A stretch of 33,190 nucleotides of DNA from Lachnospiraceae bacterium (GCA_017550535.1 JAFZOS010000024.1:1-33190); one strand, 5' to 3'. Shown: positions 24,880-33,190, counted from the stretch's first letter. Notes: a model not told the origin generated them from the letters alone. Translations and numbers: made by a program.

Positions 24880-26007
24880 ATGGACAGTGACAGTAGCACT
24901 AATGAAAGTTTAAGCAACAGCACGATCATGACCAGGATCGCGGACGGCAAGTTCGTCCTCATCGCGGAGATCGGAGTGAATTACTACGACATCGCGACGA
25001 AGGAGAACATCACCCCGATGGAGGCTGCCAAGCTCATGATAAAGGAAGCGAAGGACGCCGGCATCCACGCGGTAAAGTTCCAGACCTATAAGGCCGGAAC
25101 CCTTGCTGCAAAAGCATCGCCGTATTACTGGGATATCACCGAGGAGCCGACACAGTCACAGTACGAACTGTTCAAGAAGTTCGACAGCTTCGGATATGAT
25201 GAGTATAAGGAGCTTAAGGAGTACTGCGACGAGACAGGCATCGAGTTTTTGTCGACGGCGTTTGACTATGAATCCGCGGACTATCTTGACGAGCTTATGA
25301 ACGTGTATAAGATATCCTCATCGGATCTTTCGAACCTGCCTTTCATCGAGCATCAGGCGAAGAAGAACAAGCCGATCCTTATGTCTGTGGGAGCTTCCGA
25401 CCTTCCCGAGATAGAGGCGGCGGTCGATACGATAAGGGCGGTGAGCGACCAGCCGATCGTTCTGCTTCACTGCGTACTTGAATACCCGACACCGCTTGAG
25501 CATGCGAACCTTTTAAAGATACTGTCACTTAAGAGACAGTTCCCGGAGCTGTATATAGGTTATTCGGATCATACGAAGCCAACGGACGACTGCGATGTCA
25601 TAAAGACGGCATATAACCTGGGCGCGATATGCGTTGAGAAGCATTTCACACTCGATAAGACACTTAAGGGAAACGATCATTATCATGCAATGGATCCCGA
25701 GGATGCAAGGCGGATATTATCTGCGATCGAAAGGCTTGACATGCTGCGCGGAAGCGGTGAGCTTAACTGCCTTGAGACCGAGATGACAGCAAGGGCAAAT
25801 GCAAGGCGTTCGATAGTGGCTGACGGAAACATACCAAAGGGCACGGTGATCACCGATTCTATGCTGACCTTTAAACGTCCGGGTACCGGAATATCGCCGG
25901 ATAAACTGTATGAGGTCGTAGGAAAGATGGCCGCGGTCGATATTGAGGATGACACGATAATAACGGCTGAAATGCTCGAGCGTGTCCCGAAAGAAGAACA
26001 GGATTAG
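24880..26007 (+). CDS. NeuB-family nonulosonic acid synthase (sialic/legionaminic/pseudaminic type)
   Basis: A 375-residue enzyme expected to condense phosphoenolpyruvate with an N-acetylated hexose (ManNAc-like) to a nine-carbon sugar acid. The NeuB barrel (about 20-290) shows VLIAEIGVNY, AVKFQTYKAG, KISSSDLSN, YSDHT and EKHFTLDK. A C-terminal SAF/antifreeze-like domain (about 305-370) shows RSIVADGNIPKGTVI and KRPGTGISP. A 16-residue Ser/Asp/Asn-rich N-terminus precedes the barrel; the GGAGGA site just upstream of ATG 24880 supports it over the ATG at codon 17. No CMP-transferase (NeuA), epimerase (NeuC) or modifying enzymes are visible in the window, so which sugar is made cannot be told. 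Its stop overlaps that of the convergent gene. Confidence 0.88.
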   Translation: MDSDSSTNESLSNSTIMTRIADGKFVLIAEIGVNYYDIATKENITPMEAAKLMIKEAKDAGIHAVKFQTYKAGTLAAKASPYYWDITEEPTQSQYELFKKFDSFGYDEYKELKEYCDETGIEFLSTAFDYESADYLDELMNVYKISSSDLSNLPFIEHQAKKNKPILMSVGASDLPEIEAAVDTIRAVSDQPIVLLHCVLEYPTPLEHANLLKILSLKRQFPELYIGYSDHTKPTDDCDVIKTAYNLGAICVEKHFTLDKTLKGNDHYHAMDPEDARRILSAIERLDMLRGSGELNCLETEMTARANARRSIVADGNIPKGTVITDSMLTFKRPGTGISPDKLYEVVGKMAAVDIEDDTIITAEMLERVPKEEQD

Positions 26008-28514
26008 ATCATTTTGAAGAACCTTATCAGCAGGTCCGCATCGGATCTGCTGATCTTTTGTTCACCGTAAAAACATTTATGCGTAAGGAGGCGGATATCA
26101 TTGAGAGTCACGCCTTCTTTTTTAAGCATTGCGTTAATGCGCCCGGCCGCCTTGGCAGGGCCGTAAAGATAGCGGTTTATCAGGACAAAGGTATCGTCGA
26201 TAAGAGATGGCATGGATTCCTTAAACCTGCGGGCGATACGTTTGCGTGCCCTTAAATAAAAGTGCCGTACCGATGCGGCATGATCACCTGTAAGGTACAG
26301 CCGCCTGCGTTTTATAAAGGCTGCAAATGAAACAAGGCCCATCCTTAAAAGCGGTATCAGCATCAGTATCACAAGCAGGATAACAAACACCAGAAAGACG
26401 GGAGTTTTTTTGAAGTTAAACAGGCTTACGCGCACGTGTTCCGACACAACATCCACAGCAGTCGTATCATCGGATTCATCCGATCCCGCTGCCGGACTGA
26501 ACAGCCTTGCCAGTGAGCTTAAAAAGTCGCTGTAGGCAGGTACGCTGTCTTCGGTCGCAGGTACAGTGAACTCGACGGGGAACCAGCCGAAGGAGGGAAT
26601 GTATACCTCGGTCCATGCGTGTGCATCACCATCACTTACTTCGACGCTTATAACTGCTGATTCTCCGAGTGGGTTATCACCCGTATAGTAATCCGACGGG
26701 TCTTCATCAAGACGCTCCGCGGTTTCCGTTATGCTTGAAAGGCTTACGACATATCCTTCCACATATCTTGCGGGTATCCCGTATGAACGCAGGAGCATCG
26801 TTCCGGCGGATGCAAAGTGGGAACAGTATCCGCGCTTCTGATCCTTTAAGAAGTAAATTACAAAATCTCGGCCGTAAGGCGTTGCGCCCGGAGCAAAATC
26901 ATACCTGTAATTTTCAAGGAAATAATCGTAAATGAGTGCGACCTGTCCTCGTACGGAATCGGCGGTCCCTATATCATCATGGTATGACATCAGCTCATCG
27001 TAAACATTCGGAGGTATCTGAAGATAGTTGTCGATGATCTCCTGATCATATTCTTCCGTGAATGTACCCGTTTCATCGTCATGCATGGACTTAAGGAGTG
27101 CGGGGTTATCAAAAACAAGGGGCAGCATTGAAGCCGAATACGGCGTGAATTCATAGGTCTCCGACGAATCGATCGCAGAGTAGCCGGAAAGGGTTGCGTA
27201 AGGGTCCACAACGGCCTTTTTGGGTATATCCGACAGGAAATAAGGAACATAGATATAGGAGGTTGCAGCATCCTTGTTCTCAACGGTCATCCTTGCCGTA
27301 TGCTCCTGTGTATGACCTTCTTCCATAAGTTTTTGATGCACCTCTGCGGGCATCAGCAGACGCTCCCGTGCTGTCTCTTCCTGAGATGCGGGGCCTTCTG
27401 TGCCCGGCATGTTCAGCCTGTATCCGCTGCGTCCCGAGGGCTGCACCCAGTGGTCATTTGCATACTGCTGTCCAACATATCCGCGAAGATACAATGATTC
27501 AAACGAATAGGGAACGAAAGTGACTTTAAGGTCGGTCTCATAATCCGGTGATATGCTGCGAACGCCGCCAAGCTTGCCGCCGTTTATACCGCCCTTTGCC
27601 TGGTAGCGGTTGAACATTCCCGCGATACCGTTCTGTGTGAGTATCTTGACACTCTCATCCATCTTTACCTTAAGACGGCTCCTGTTTGTAAGGGCTTCGC
27701 GTTCCGAGGTAACGACGGCCGACGAAATGAAGCTCCCGAATATGAGCGAGATGACAAGCGCGAACAAAGCGACAGCGATCATGGCCCGCGCATTTGATTT
27801 GTGGAATATCATATGCCTGCCCGCTTCGTCGTCATAGTCGAAGAAGTATTCCCGCGGCTTATTGCGCGCCGGTGGCTGGACAAAGAAATAGTGTCCGGAA
27901 TGCCTCATGAAATATACCCCGAAATATGCAAAGAAAATAAGGGCAAGCGAAAGATACGAAGGATAACGGCCTATGTATATCCCAAGCTGGAGAGGCCAGA
28001 ACGTTAAGTTAAACGTGGTAAAGAAAAACATATCGTTAAATACGCCGACATTTAACAAAAGAACTATGAACAGGCCGATGAATATTGCAACGCAGGTGAC
28101 GGTCAGATATCTGTCGCCTATGTATTCCTCATATTCGCGTACGGCGGTTAACAGATAATGATCCGAATATGTTTTGTTTATGATATTAAGGAGCGCCTGA
28201 TAGCCTGAATTGGCGGTTGTCCTGTAGGACATAAGCGCATAGGAATATACGACAAGGAAAGCAAAATAGCCTGTAACATATAAGACCCGCGATAAATGGA
28301 TGAAGGATAAATACAGCGAGGCTATGAGCATGACGACCGCGATAAGGGCATAGTTAACCGTTATGTCGAATTCGGACAGTATCCCAAGTACACAACCGAG
28401 TGCGGCCGTGTAGATGAATACGGCAGCGACTAAGCAGTGCAGCCGGTCATCGAGTGGTTCGTGTATTTTATTGTCTGAAAGCTTAAAGCCATAGTAAAGC
28501 GAATCATCCAACAT
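26004..28514 (-). CDS. Transglutaminase-like membrane protein (TgpA/DUF3488-type)
   Basis: An 836-residue protein. The N-terminal 270 residues hold about seven membrane helices. A large extracytoplasmic segment (about 270-690) contains a transglutaminase-like core: C564 in KRGYCSHFASAGT and H632 in DAHAWTEVY. The third position (WFPVEFTVP) is E648, where Asp is usual. One more helix (about 705-730) is followed by a cytoplasmic tail of about 100 basic residues (DUF4129-like position). It is the last gene of a MoxR-DUF58-transglutaminase unit found across many bacteria and thought to act on envelope proteins. It starts at ATG 28514, overlapping the DUF58 gene by 11 bp. Catalytic activity versus a binding role is open because of the Glu substitution. 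Confidence 0.9.
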   Translation of the reverse strand: MLDDSLYYGFKLSDNKIHEPLDDRLHCLVAAVFIYTAALGCVLGILSEFDITVNYALIAVVMLIASLYLSFIHLSRVLYVTGYFAFLVVYSYALMSYRTTANSGYQALLNIINKTYSDHYLLTAVREYEEYIGDRYLTVTCVAIFIGLFIVLLLNVGVFNDMFFFTTFNLTFWPLQLGIYIGRYPSYLSLALIFFAYFGVYFMRHSGHYFFVQPPARNKPREYFFDYDDEAGRHMIFHKSNARAMIAVALFALVISLIFGSFISSAVVTSEREALTNRSRLKVKMDESVKILTQNGIAGMFNRYQAKGGINGGKLGGVRSISPDYETDLKVTFVPYSFESLYLRGYVGQQYANDHWVQPSGRSGYRLNMPGTEGPASQEETARERLLMPAEVHQKLMEEGHTQEHTARMTVENKDAATSYIYVPYFLSDIPKKAVVDPYATLSGYSAIDSSETYEFTPYSASMLPLVFDNPALLKSMHDDETGTFTEEYDQEIIDNYLQIPPNVYDELMSYHDDIGTADSVRGQVALIYDYFLENYRYDFAPGATPYGRDFVIYFLKDQKRGYCSHFASAGTMLLRSYGIPARYVEGYVVSLSSITETAERLDEDPSDYYTGDNPLGESAVISVEVSDGDAHAWTEVYIPSFGWFPVEFTVPATEDSVPAYSDFLSSLARLFSPAAGSDESDDTTAVDVVSEHVRVSLFNFKKTPVFLVFVILLVILMLIPLLRMGLVSFAAFIKRRRLYLTGDHAASVRHFYLRARKRIARRFKESMPSLIDDTFVLINRYLYGPAKAAGRINAMLKKEGVTLNDIRLLTHKCFYGEQKISRSDADLLIRFFKMI

Positions 28515-29634
28515 GTATAAGTGTTCCTTTGTTTAACCCGGCTGCATTGTAGACAGACAGCGCAAGATCCTTTGTGTCATAGCATGGCGTATAGTAAGCC
28601 CGGTTAAAGGCATCGACAAGGTCATCCCTGCAGGCTATCCTTGAATACGAAAAATCACCGGCCGTATTGTAAAACGTGAAGTTAAACTGTTCGCCCGCCT
28701 CAAGGAGCATAAGCGACACCGACCACGCTTCTTCGAGCGCCCGGTCAAGGGTATGATAGGAAGAATCATCCGTTCCTCCGCTTTCAATATATGCCTTGCT
28801 GCATTCCTCGCGTGAGGGCTGGTAAAGCTCAAGCAGCACGGTGAATTCGTTTGATGAGGTTGCCTCGTTTTCCTTGACTATGAGCTTGTCAAGCTTCTCG
28901 GTGAGCTTCCAGTGTATCCTTGACAGACGGTCTCCCGGTATGTATTCACATATATCGGTCACGTTGCTCGAATGGCTTCCGCGCCGGTCGTTATCGGTGA
29001 ATTCATCAAATCCTTCCGTCTCAAGTACATCAAGCTGTGTATCTTTCGGTTCTGTCTCCGGCATAACGGTAAGAGTGGTATTTAAGCCGACATCTCTTTT
29101 CACTGAAAAAAGATGCAGGTAGTCAAATGCCTTTATCCCGGTGATCTCTGCCTGATAAACGCCGTATTTATCAAAGCTTACGGGAAAGCATAATGCATTA
29201 TCGTCATGAGCCTTAAGCTGGAGGGAATGCGTTACGGGTGACTGTCCGCCGTAAAAGAGTGATTCTGATCTGACTGTGATCTCAAAACATGAAACCGGAA
29301 GGAAAGTGGGGTTATTTATATTAACCTTAAGTTCGCACTTTCCGCCGCGTCCGCATGCACCGGGTGAGAACAGGATGGAAAGCTTTAACTTTTTAAAAAC
29401 ATAAGCCGTTAAGTTATATGAGATAACAGGAAGGCATAAAAGAAGCGCCAGCAGAAAATAGAAAAACGTATGCAGGTAAAATATCGCAAACAGCAGAGCG
29501 GTTATGAAAATGCAGATATAAGAAAACCATGCGTTAAAAAAAGAGGTGGTCGCGTTAAGCAGCTTCCCCGCCTTTTTTCTTTTCCGCATTTCACGGCGGA
29601 TATCACGATTGTCATAACTGGCCCTGAAATCCAT
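28504..29634 (-). CDS. DUF58 domain protein
   Basis: A protein of about 376 residues. Two hydrophobic helices near the N-terminus (ATSFFNAWFSYICIFITALLF region and following) come first. A beta-rich section follows, then the DUF58 core with the signature DICEYIPGDRLSRIHWKLTEKLDKL (key part YIPGD-R-IHWK), which belongs to a von-Willebrand-A-like fold. The usual partner of MoxR ATPases, it probably works as a membrane-anchored adaptor in envelope protein maturation. ATG 29634 is preferred: it leaves a 13-bp gap after the moxR stop. A TTG at 29667 would add 11 residues and overlap moxR by 20 bp. Neither start has a good ribosome site. It overlaps the transglutaminase gene by 11 bp, so translation is probably coupled. 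Confidence 0.88.
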   Translation of the reverse strand: MDFRASYDNRDIRREMRKRKKAGKLLNATTSFFNAWFSYICIFITALLFAIFYLHTFFYFLLALLLCLPVISYNLTAYVFKKLKLSILFSPGACGRGGKCELKVNINNPTFLPVSCFEITVRSESLFYGGQSPVTHSLQLKAHDDNALCFPVSFDKYGVYQAEITGIKAFDYLHLFSVKRDVGLNTTLTVMPETEPKDTQLDVLETEGFDEFTDNDRRGSHSSNVTDICEYIPGDRLSRIHWKLTEKLDKLIVKENEATSSNEFTVLLELYQPSREECSKAYIESGGTDDSSYHTLDRALEEAWSVSLMLLEAGEQFNFTFYNTAGDFSYSRIACRDDLVDAFNRAYYTPCYDTKDLALSVYNAAGLNKGTLIHVG

Positions 29635-29647
29635 GTTAAGTGTCCGG

Positions 29648-30571
29648 TCACAGCGGAGCAGTGACAAATGAAAGAGTGTCGTTTATTATGTCCTGCGCGC
29701 TCCTGCCGGCAGCCTTGGCCTTGGTCGAGAGTATTATGCGGTGGTTGCACACGGGATGGATCACCTTATGTATGTCTTCCGGTATAACGAAGTCACGCCC
29801 GCAGAGGCATGCATATGCGCGTGCGAGCTTTAAAAGGGCGATCGAACCGCGCGGAGAGATGCCCTGAATCAGCATATCGGTGTTCCTCGTTGCCTCACAC
29901 AGAGAAACGATATAATCGCATATCTCATCGGATGCGTAGATGTTTGCCGCCGTCTCCTGTAAGGATAACAGTTCCTCGGCGCTGAGTACCTTATTTACGC
30001 TGCCTACGGATTCAAATGAATGTCCTTTCAGTATCTCGGCAGCGGCCGTGTGGTCTGGGTAGCCGAGTGTCAGCCTTACGAAAAACCGGTCAAGCTGGGA
30101 ATCGGGCAGCTTCTGCGTTCCGGATGCGCCGATAGGGTTCTGTGTTGCTATTACAAAGAACGGAGGCTTTAACTTATATGTGGTAGATTCGACAGTGACC
30201 TTGCGCTCCTCCATTACTTCAAGCAGCGCTGCCTGGGTCTTGGGCGAAGTACGGTTTATCTCGTCCGCAAGGAACAGGTTGGTGAACACTGCGCCGGGTT
30301 TGAACGTGAAGTCATTTTTCTCACGGTCATACATCGAGAATCCGAGTATATCGCTTGGGAGGACATCAGGCGTGAACTGCATGCGCTTATACCCGATACC
30401 GAGCGAACGCGACAGTGCCACGGCAAGAGTGGTCTTTCCGACTCCGGGTATATCCTCAAGCAGTATGTGTCCCGATGCAAGCAATGTGCAGAGCACCATT
30501 TCTATAACATCGTCCTTGCCCCGAAGGACCTTTTTTATCTCTTCTTTTACCGCATTTAAGCCGTTGTTCAT
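29648..30571 (-). CDS. MoxR-family AAA+ ATPase
   Basis: A 307-residue AAA+ ATPase with Walker A GVGKTT (43-48, loop GVGKT), Walker B LFLADEINR (D103-E104), sensor 1 in ATQNP (N145) and the arginine-rich LDRFFVRL segment. A C-terminal lid contains ISPRGSIALLKLARAYA, the MoxR sensor-2 area. MoxR proteins act as chaperone-like ATPases with DUF58/VWA partners encoded beside them, as here. An AAGGA ribosome site precedes ATG 30571. It is the first gene of a three-gene minus-strand operon read from the promoter at 30607-30635. Confidence 0.94.
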   Translation of the reverse strand: MNNGLNAVKEEIKKVLRGKDDVIEMVLCTLLASGHILLEDIPGVGKTTLAVALSRSLGIGYKRMQFTPDVLPSDILGFSMYDREKNDFTFKPGAVFTNLFLADEINRTSPKTQAALLEVMEERKVTVESTTYKLKPPFFVIATQNPIGASGTQKLPDSQLDRFFVRLTLGYPDHTAAAEILKGHSFESVGSVNKVLSAEELLSLQETAANIYASDEICDYIVSLCEATRNTDMLIQGISPRGSIALLKLARAYACLCGRDFVIPEDIHKVIHPVCNHRIILSTKAKAAGRSAQDIINDTLSFVTAPL

Positions 30572-30606
30572 GATCGTTTCCTTAAGTCATTTTTTGTATC
30601 TTCCAT

Positions 30607-30635
30607 AGTATACACTATCAGGCTTTCCTCGGCAA
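30607..30635 (-). promoter_or_regulatory. Sigma-A-type promoter for the MoxR operon
   Basis: On the minus strand, -35 TTGCCG (30635-30630), a 17-bp spacer and -10 TATACT (30612-30607). Predicted start is near 30601, about 30 nt before the moxR ATG, with AAGGA in between. Its -35 directly abuts that of the divergent promoter. Confidence 0.72.
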
Positions 30636-30664
30636 TCGACAAAAGTGGAGAAGAGAAGTATAAT
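30636..30664 (+). promoter_or_regulatory. Near-consensus sigma-A promoter for the lipoprotein gene
   Basis: The -35 TCGACA (30636-30641, one mismatch to consensus) and perfect -10 TATAAT (30659-30664) are separated by 17 bp. Predicted start is near 30671, giving a leader of about 85 nt. The leader contains a small hairpin, GGATTG (30707-30712) with CAATCC (30723-30728). Confidence 0.75.
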
Positions 30665-30756
30665 ATATGAATATTATGATTTTTTATGTGATAAAGAAGC
30701 AACACGGGATTGTGACGCGAAGCAATCCTTGAATCCAATAAGGGATGGTCAGTAAG

Positions 30757-32607
30757 ATGAAAACACTTAATCATAAAAGATATACAGGTTCGATCATGAC
30801 TGTCATTTTAGCAGCGTCTATGATCGGATGTTACATACCGGAGTATGATCAGAATACAGTCCCACCACAGCCGGAAAGCAGTGCTACACAGACGGAAGTA
30901 TCGGATAATAAGGTCGCGGATGATGTATCCGCTTATGAGGAGCCGGTGACCGAGGAGCCTGCGGAGAAAGAAGAGGTAAAGCATGTAAGGCTTACTCTTA
31001 ATGACAGCGGATGGGATGTATTTGCACCTTCTTCATCATGCCTTCCCGATTACAGGTACGGTCCTTCGATGATACTAAACGATGACGGAAGCATCGATGC
31101 ATGGTTTGCCGCGCCGGGTGACGGCTCGCGTGAATTTGACTGGGTTACTTACAGGCATTCGGATGACGGAGGCGCCACATGGACGGATGAAAAGGTAGCG
31201 ATAAGTCCTTCACCGTGTTCACCCGATCATTTATCAACCTGCGACCCTGATGTATTCTATTATGACGGTTATTACTATTTGGGCTACACCTCGACCATTA
31301 ACAGGAAGGCCAAGGGTATATGCAACAGCGTATTTCTGGCAAGGTCCGAAAACCCCGGAGGTCCGTACGAAAAATGGAACGGATCGGGCTGGGGAGGTTC
31401 TCCCGTGCCCATAGTTTACTTTGACGGAATGGAGATAGGATGGGGCTGCGGCGAGCCGAGCTTCGTTGTTGTTGATGATACCATATATGTTTACAGCACC
31501 AAGGATTCCTATTCGGGCGTACCCGACAGGGTAAGGGTCACCGAGGTAAGGACAGCCGATATCACGCAGGAGGACTGGCCTGCAAAGCTTGAATTCAAGG
31601 GCTATTCGATAGTAAGGAATGACGGAAATACAGGCGGCGACTATCAGTACAGGGATTCGGATTCGAGTGATTATGCATATATCGAGGAGAGTCACAAGTT
31701 CATAGCCGTTTCCACCAACCGAAGGTTTAAGAATGACAGCTGCCTCCTTTATTATGAATCCGATGACGGCATCCATTTTGAAAGGGTATCCGAGCTTAAC
31801 ACGAACGTTATCGCAAGGTGTCATAACTGCGGGCTTATGGCAGACGGGCTGGGCCACATAAAGGAAGGCGATCCGGTGATCTTAGGCTATGCGTATGCGG
31901 GCGCCAGCGGATCCGGCTGGGGAGTTTGGTCTACAAGGTTCGTAAATGCGACACTTGATTATACCGATGAGCCGGACAGGTCGGATGAGGGACAGCCGAA
32001 CCTTAAACAGTCGATAAGCTACAAAAACGGTACGGCAGACGCAGCACCGATGATGCTTTGCACTGACCGGCTGATATACGGGAAAAGATCGGGCACGGGT
32101 GCCTTTAACATAAGCTATTACGTAAGGAACAATTATAAAGGCAGGTATGCCGTTCCATCTTCGGATATCGAGGTCATCGATTACGATCCCGAGATCCTTT
32201 CCGTTGATGAAGGTAACAATATATCCCCCAAGCTTCCGGGAGTGACCTGGGTAACGGTGGGTTACGAGGGTCTTACAAGGCAGATATGCCTGTGCGTTTA
32301 CGGTCCGGAAGGGTTTAATTCAAAAGAGATAATGTACTACTATCCGGTCGTGGATCATTACGAACTGACCCTTGTTCAGCCTTATATAATCAAGGTCCGT
32401 CCGATGGCGGTTTACGGGGATTACGTTATACGCGAACTTGCCGGTATTGAGCTTGCCAGGCAGGGAGTGACATTTACGTCTGACGATACTTCGGTATGTG
32501 ATGTTAAGGCGGACGGAACGCTGGTACCGGTTTCCGCAGGCGAAACGGTCGTCAATGTATCGGATCGTAACGGGCTTGGATACAGCATCAGGGTACGCAT
32601 ACTATAG
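30757..32607 (+). CDS. Secreted lipoprotein with beta-propeller (glycosidase-like) region and C-terminal Big_2-like domain
   Basis: A protein of about 616 residues. A lipoprotein signal (MKTLNHKRYT, then a hydrophobic stretch ending SMIGC, lipidated C25) is followed by a Glu/Pro/Thr-rich linker to about residue 80. Residues about 85-420 look like a five-bladed-propeller carbohydrate-active fold: SDDGGATWTDE is an Asp-box-like motif, and CDPDVFYYDGYYYLGYTS (from C162) resembles the GH43/GH32 blade with a conserved Asp. Residues about 540-616 end in a Big_2-like Ig domain (TFTSDDTSVCDVKADGTL, VSAGETVVNVS). It may bind or trim surface glycans, but the catalytic residues are not certain. ATG 30757 is preferred for ribosome-site spacing; ATG 30745 adds four residues. 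It is transcribed divergently from moxR, and larB follows 16 bp later. Confidence 0.82.
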   Translation: MKTLNHKRYTGSIMTVILAASMIGCYIPEYDQNTVPPQPESSATQTEVSDNKVADDVSAYEEPVTEEPAEKEEVKHVRLTLNDSGWDVFAPSSSCLPDYRYGPSMILNDDGSIDAWFAAPGDGSREFDWVTYRHSDDGGATWTDEKVAISPSPCSPDHLSTCDPDVFYYDGYYYLGYTSTINRKAKGICNSVFLARSENPGGPYEKWNGSGWGGSPVPIVYFDGMEIGWGCGEPSFVVVDDTIYVYSTKDSYSGVPDRVRVTEVRTADITQEDWPAKLEFKGYSIVRNDGNTGGDYQYRDSDSSDYAYIEESHKFIAVSTNRRFKNDSCLLYYESDDGIHFERVSELNTNVIARCHNCGLMADGLGHIKEGDPVILGYAYAGASGSGWGVWSTRFVNATLDYTDEPDRSDEGQPNLKQSISYKNGTADAAPMMLCTDRLIYGKRSGTGAFNISYYVRNNYKGRYAVPSSDIEVIDYDPEILSVDEGNNISPKLPGVTWVTVGYEGLTRQICLCVYGPEGFNSKEIMYYYPVVDHYELTLVQPYIIKVRPMAVYGDYVIRELAGIELARQGVTFTSDDTSVCDVKADGTLVPVSAGETVVNVSDRNGLGYSIRVRIL

Positions 32608-32623
32608 GAGGCATGATCCGTTT

Positions 32624-33190
32624 ATGGACTGGGATATAAGGGAGCTGTTAAAAGGCGTTAAGGATGGCACCGTGAGTATTGAAGATGCGGAGCTTAAGCT
32701 TAAAAAGCTGCCCTATGAGGATATTGATTTTGCCAAGGTTGACCTGCACAGGAAACAACGCAGGGGAACGGCGGAAGTGATATACGGTGCGGGGAAAAGT
32801 GCCGGGCAGATCGAGGAAATAGTAAAAACGATCCTTAAGGCAGGGCAGGAACCCGTTATCATCACGCGCCTTGATGAGGATAAGGCTGCATATCTTGCCG
32901 GAAAATTTCCGCTTACATATAACAGGGATGCATCTTTTGGTACGATAGGAAAGCTGCCTGAACCGAACGGGACAGGATATATAGTGGTCGCGACCGGAGG
33001 AACGAGTGATATACCTGTAGCCGAGGAAGCGGCGCTAACGGCTGAGGCGATGGGTAATAAGGTTGTAAGGCTTTATGATGTCGGAGTCGCAGGGCTTCAC
33101 CGGCTTATGTCGCATATGGATGAGATAATGGATGCGTCGGTCATCATAGCCATAGCCGGAATGGAAGGCGCGCTTGCGAGCGTTATAGGC
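32624..33190 (+). CDS. larB: Nickel-pincer cofactor biosynthesis protein LarB, 3' end outside window
   Basis: An open frame of 189 codons runs to the window end without a stop. The product starts MDWDIRELLKGVKDGT, then has the LarB-type N-terminal segment (EDAELKLKKLPYEDI, FAKVDLHRKQRRG, EVIYGAGKSA). It ends in the PurE-like core VATGGTSDIPVAEEAALTAE, DVGVAGLHRLMSHM and IAIAGMEGALASVIG. LarB carboxylates and hydrolyses nicotinic acid adenine dinucleotide as the first step of the nickel-pincer cofactor used by lactate racemase LarA and relatives. The usual length is about 250 residues, so about 60 are missing. AGGAGG (32606-32611) is 12 nt upstream, a long spacing, but no other in-frame start exists. 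larC/larE/larA would lie outside. Confidence 0.9.
   Translation, partial: MDWDIRELLKGVKDGTVSIEDAELKLKKLPYEDIDFAKVDLHRKQRRGTAEVIYGAGKSAGQIEEIVKTILKAGQEPVIITRLDEDKAAYLAGKFPLTYNRDASFGTIGKLPEPNGTGYIVVATGGTSDIPVAEEAALTAEAMGNKVVRLYDVGVAGLHRLMSHMDEIMDASVIIAIAGMEGALASVIG

Noticed and set aside
29635-29667. TTG start (29667) for the DUF58 gene
   Set aside because: It would overlap moxR by 20 bp with no ribosome site. ATG 29634 gives a cleaner junction, although the TTG cannot be fully excluded.
32613-32639. Eight-codon ORF (MIRLWTGI) starting right after AGGAGG before larB
   Set aside because: AGGAGG is only one base from this ATG, too close for initiation. The larB start at 32624 is the only in-frame choice.

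Overview
The window looks like a chromosomal segment from a Gram-positive anaerobe of the Clostridia, most likely a member of the Lachnospiraceae. This is inferred from the strong GGAGG-type ribosome binding sites, the heavy use of AGG (Arg) and ATA (Ile) codons at medium G+C, a propeller-type hybrid histidine kinase, a lipoprotein signal peptide, and the set of gene families. I see no rRNA, tRNA, CRISPR array, insertion sequence or integrase. Almost all of the sequence is coding.

Region 1 (1-8423, +) is the end of a cell-surface polysaccharide export and polymerisation block: a 5'-truncated Wzy/O-antigen-ligase-like protein, a Wzx-type flippase, and a second Wzy-like protein. It is followed by a 1402-residue hybrid sensor kinase (propeller, membrane anchor, HisKA, HATPase, receiver, Hpt) and a stand-alone receiver protein, so surface-sugar sensing and polymer assembly appear physically linked. 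A D-lactate dehydrogenase (8447-9442) follows. Next comes a monocistronic-looking, highly charged hypothetical protein (9644-10624) with its own sigma-A-like promoter.

Region 2 (10671-24367, +) is a long, tightly packed glycan operon behind a near-consensus promoter whose -35 lies in a terminator-like stem. Its order is DegT-type sugar aminotransferase, PglC-like phosphoglycosyl transferase, ATP-grasp ligase, HAD phosphatase, GT4, CapE-CapF-CapG (the UDP-L-FucNAc pathway), another GT4, a shortened Wzy-like membrane protein, a WbsX-like protein, a GT2, and a KpsC/KpsS-like capsule synthesis protein. Together these would start a lipid-linked glycan with an amino sugar, make and add L-FucNAc, extend it and polymerise it.

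Region 3 (24368-24879) is about 510 bp with no gene. It holds two consecutive, long, imperfect inverted repeats and is the least explained structure in the window. A NeuB-family nonulosonate synthase (24880-26007) follows without other sialic-acid genes.

Region 4 (26004-30571, -) is the conserved three-gene unit MoxR AAA ATPase - DUF58 - transglutaminase-like membrane protein, convergent with neuB and overlapping it by 4 bp. It is read from a promoter whose -35 box directly abuts the -35 box of a divergent promoter. That second promoter drives Region 5 (+): a lipoprotein with a beta-propeller (glycosidase-like) region and a C-terminal Big_2-like domain, then the start of larB (nickel-pincer cofactor synthesis), which runs off the end of the window.
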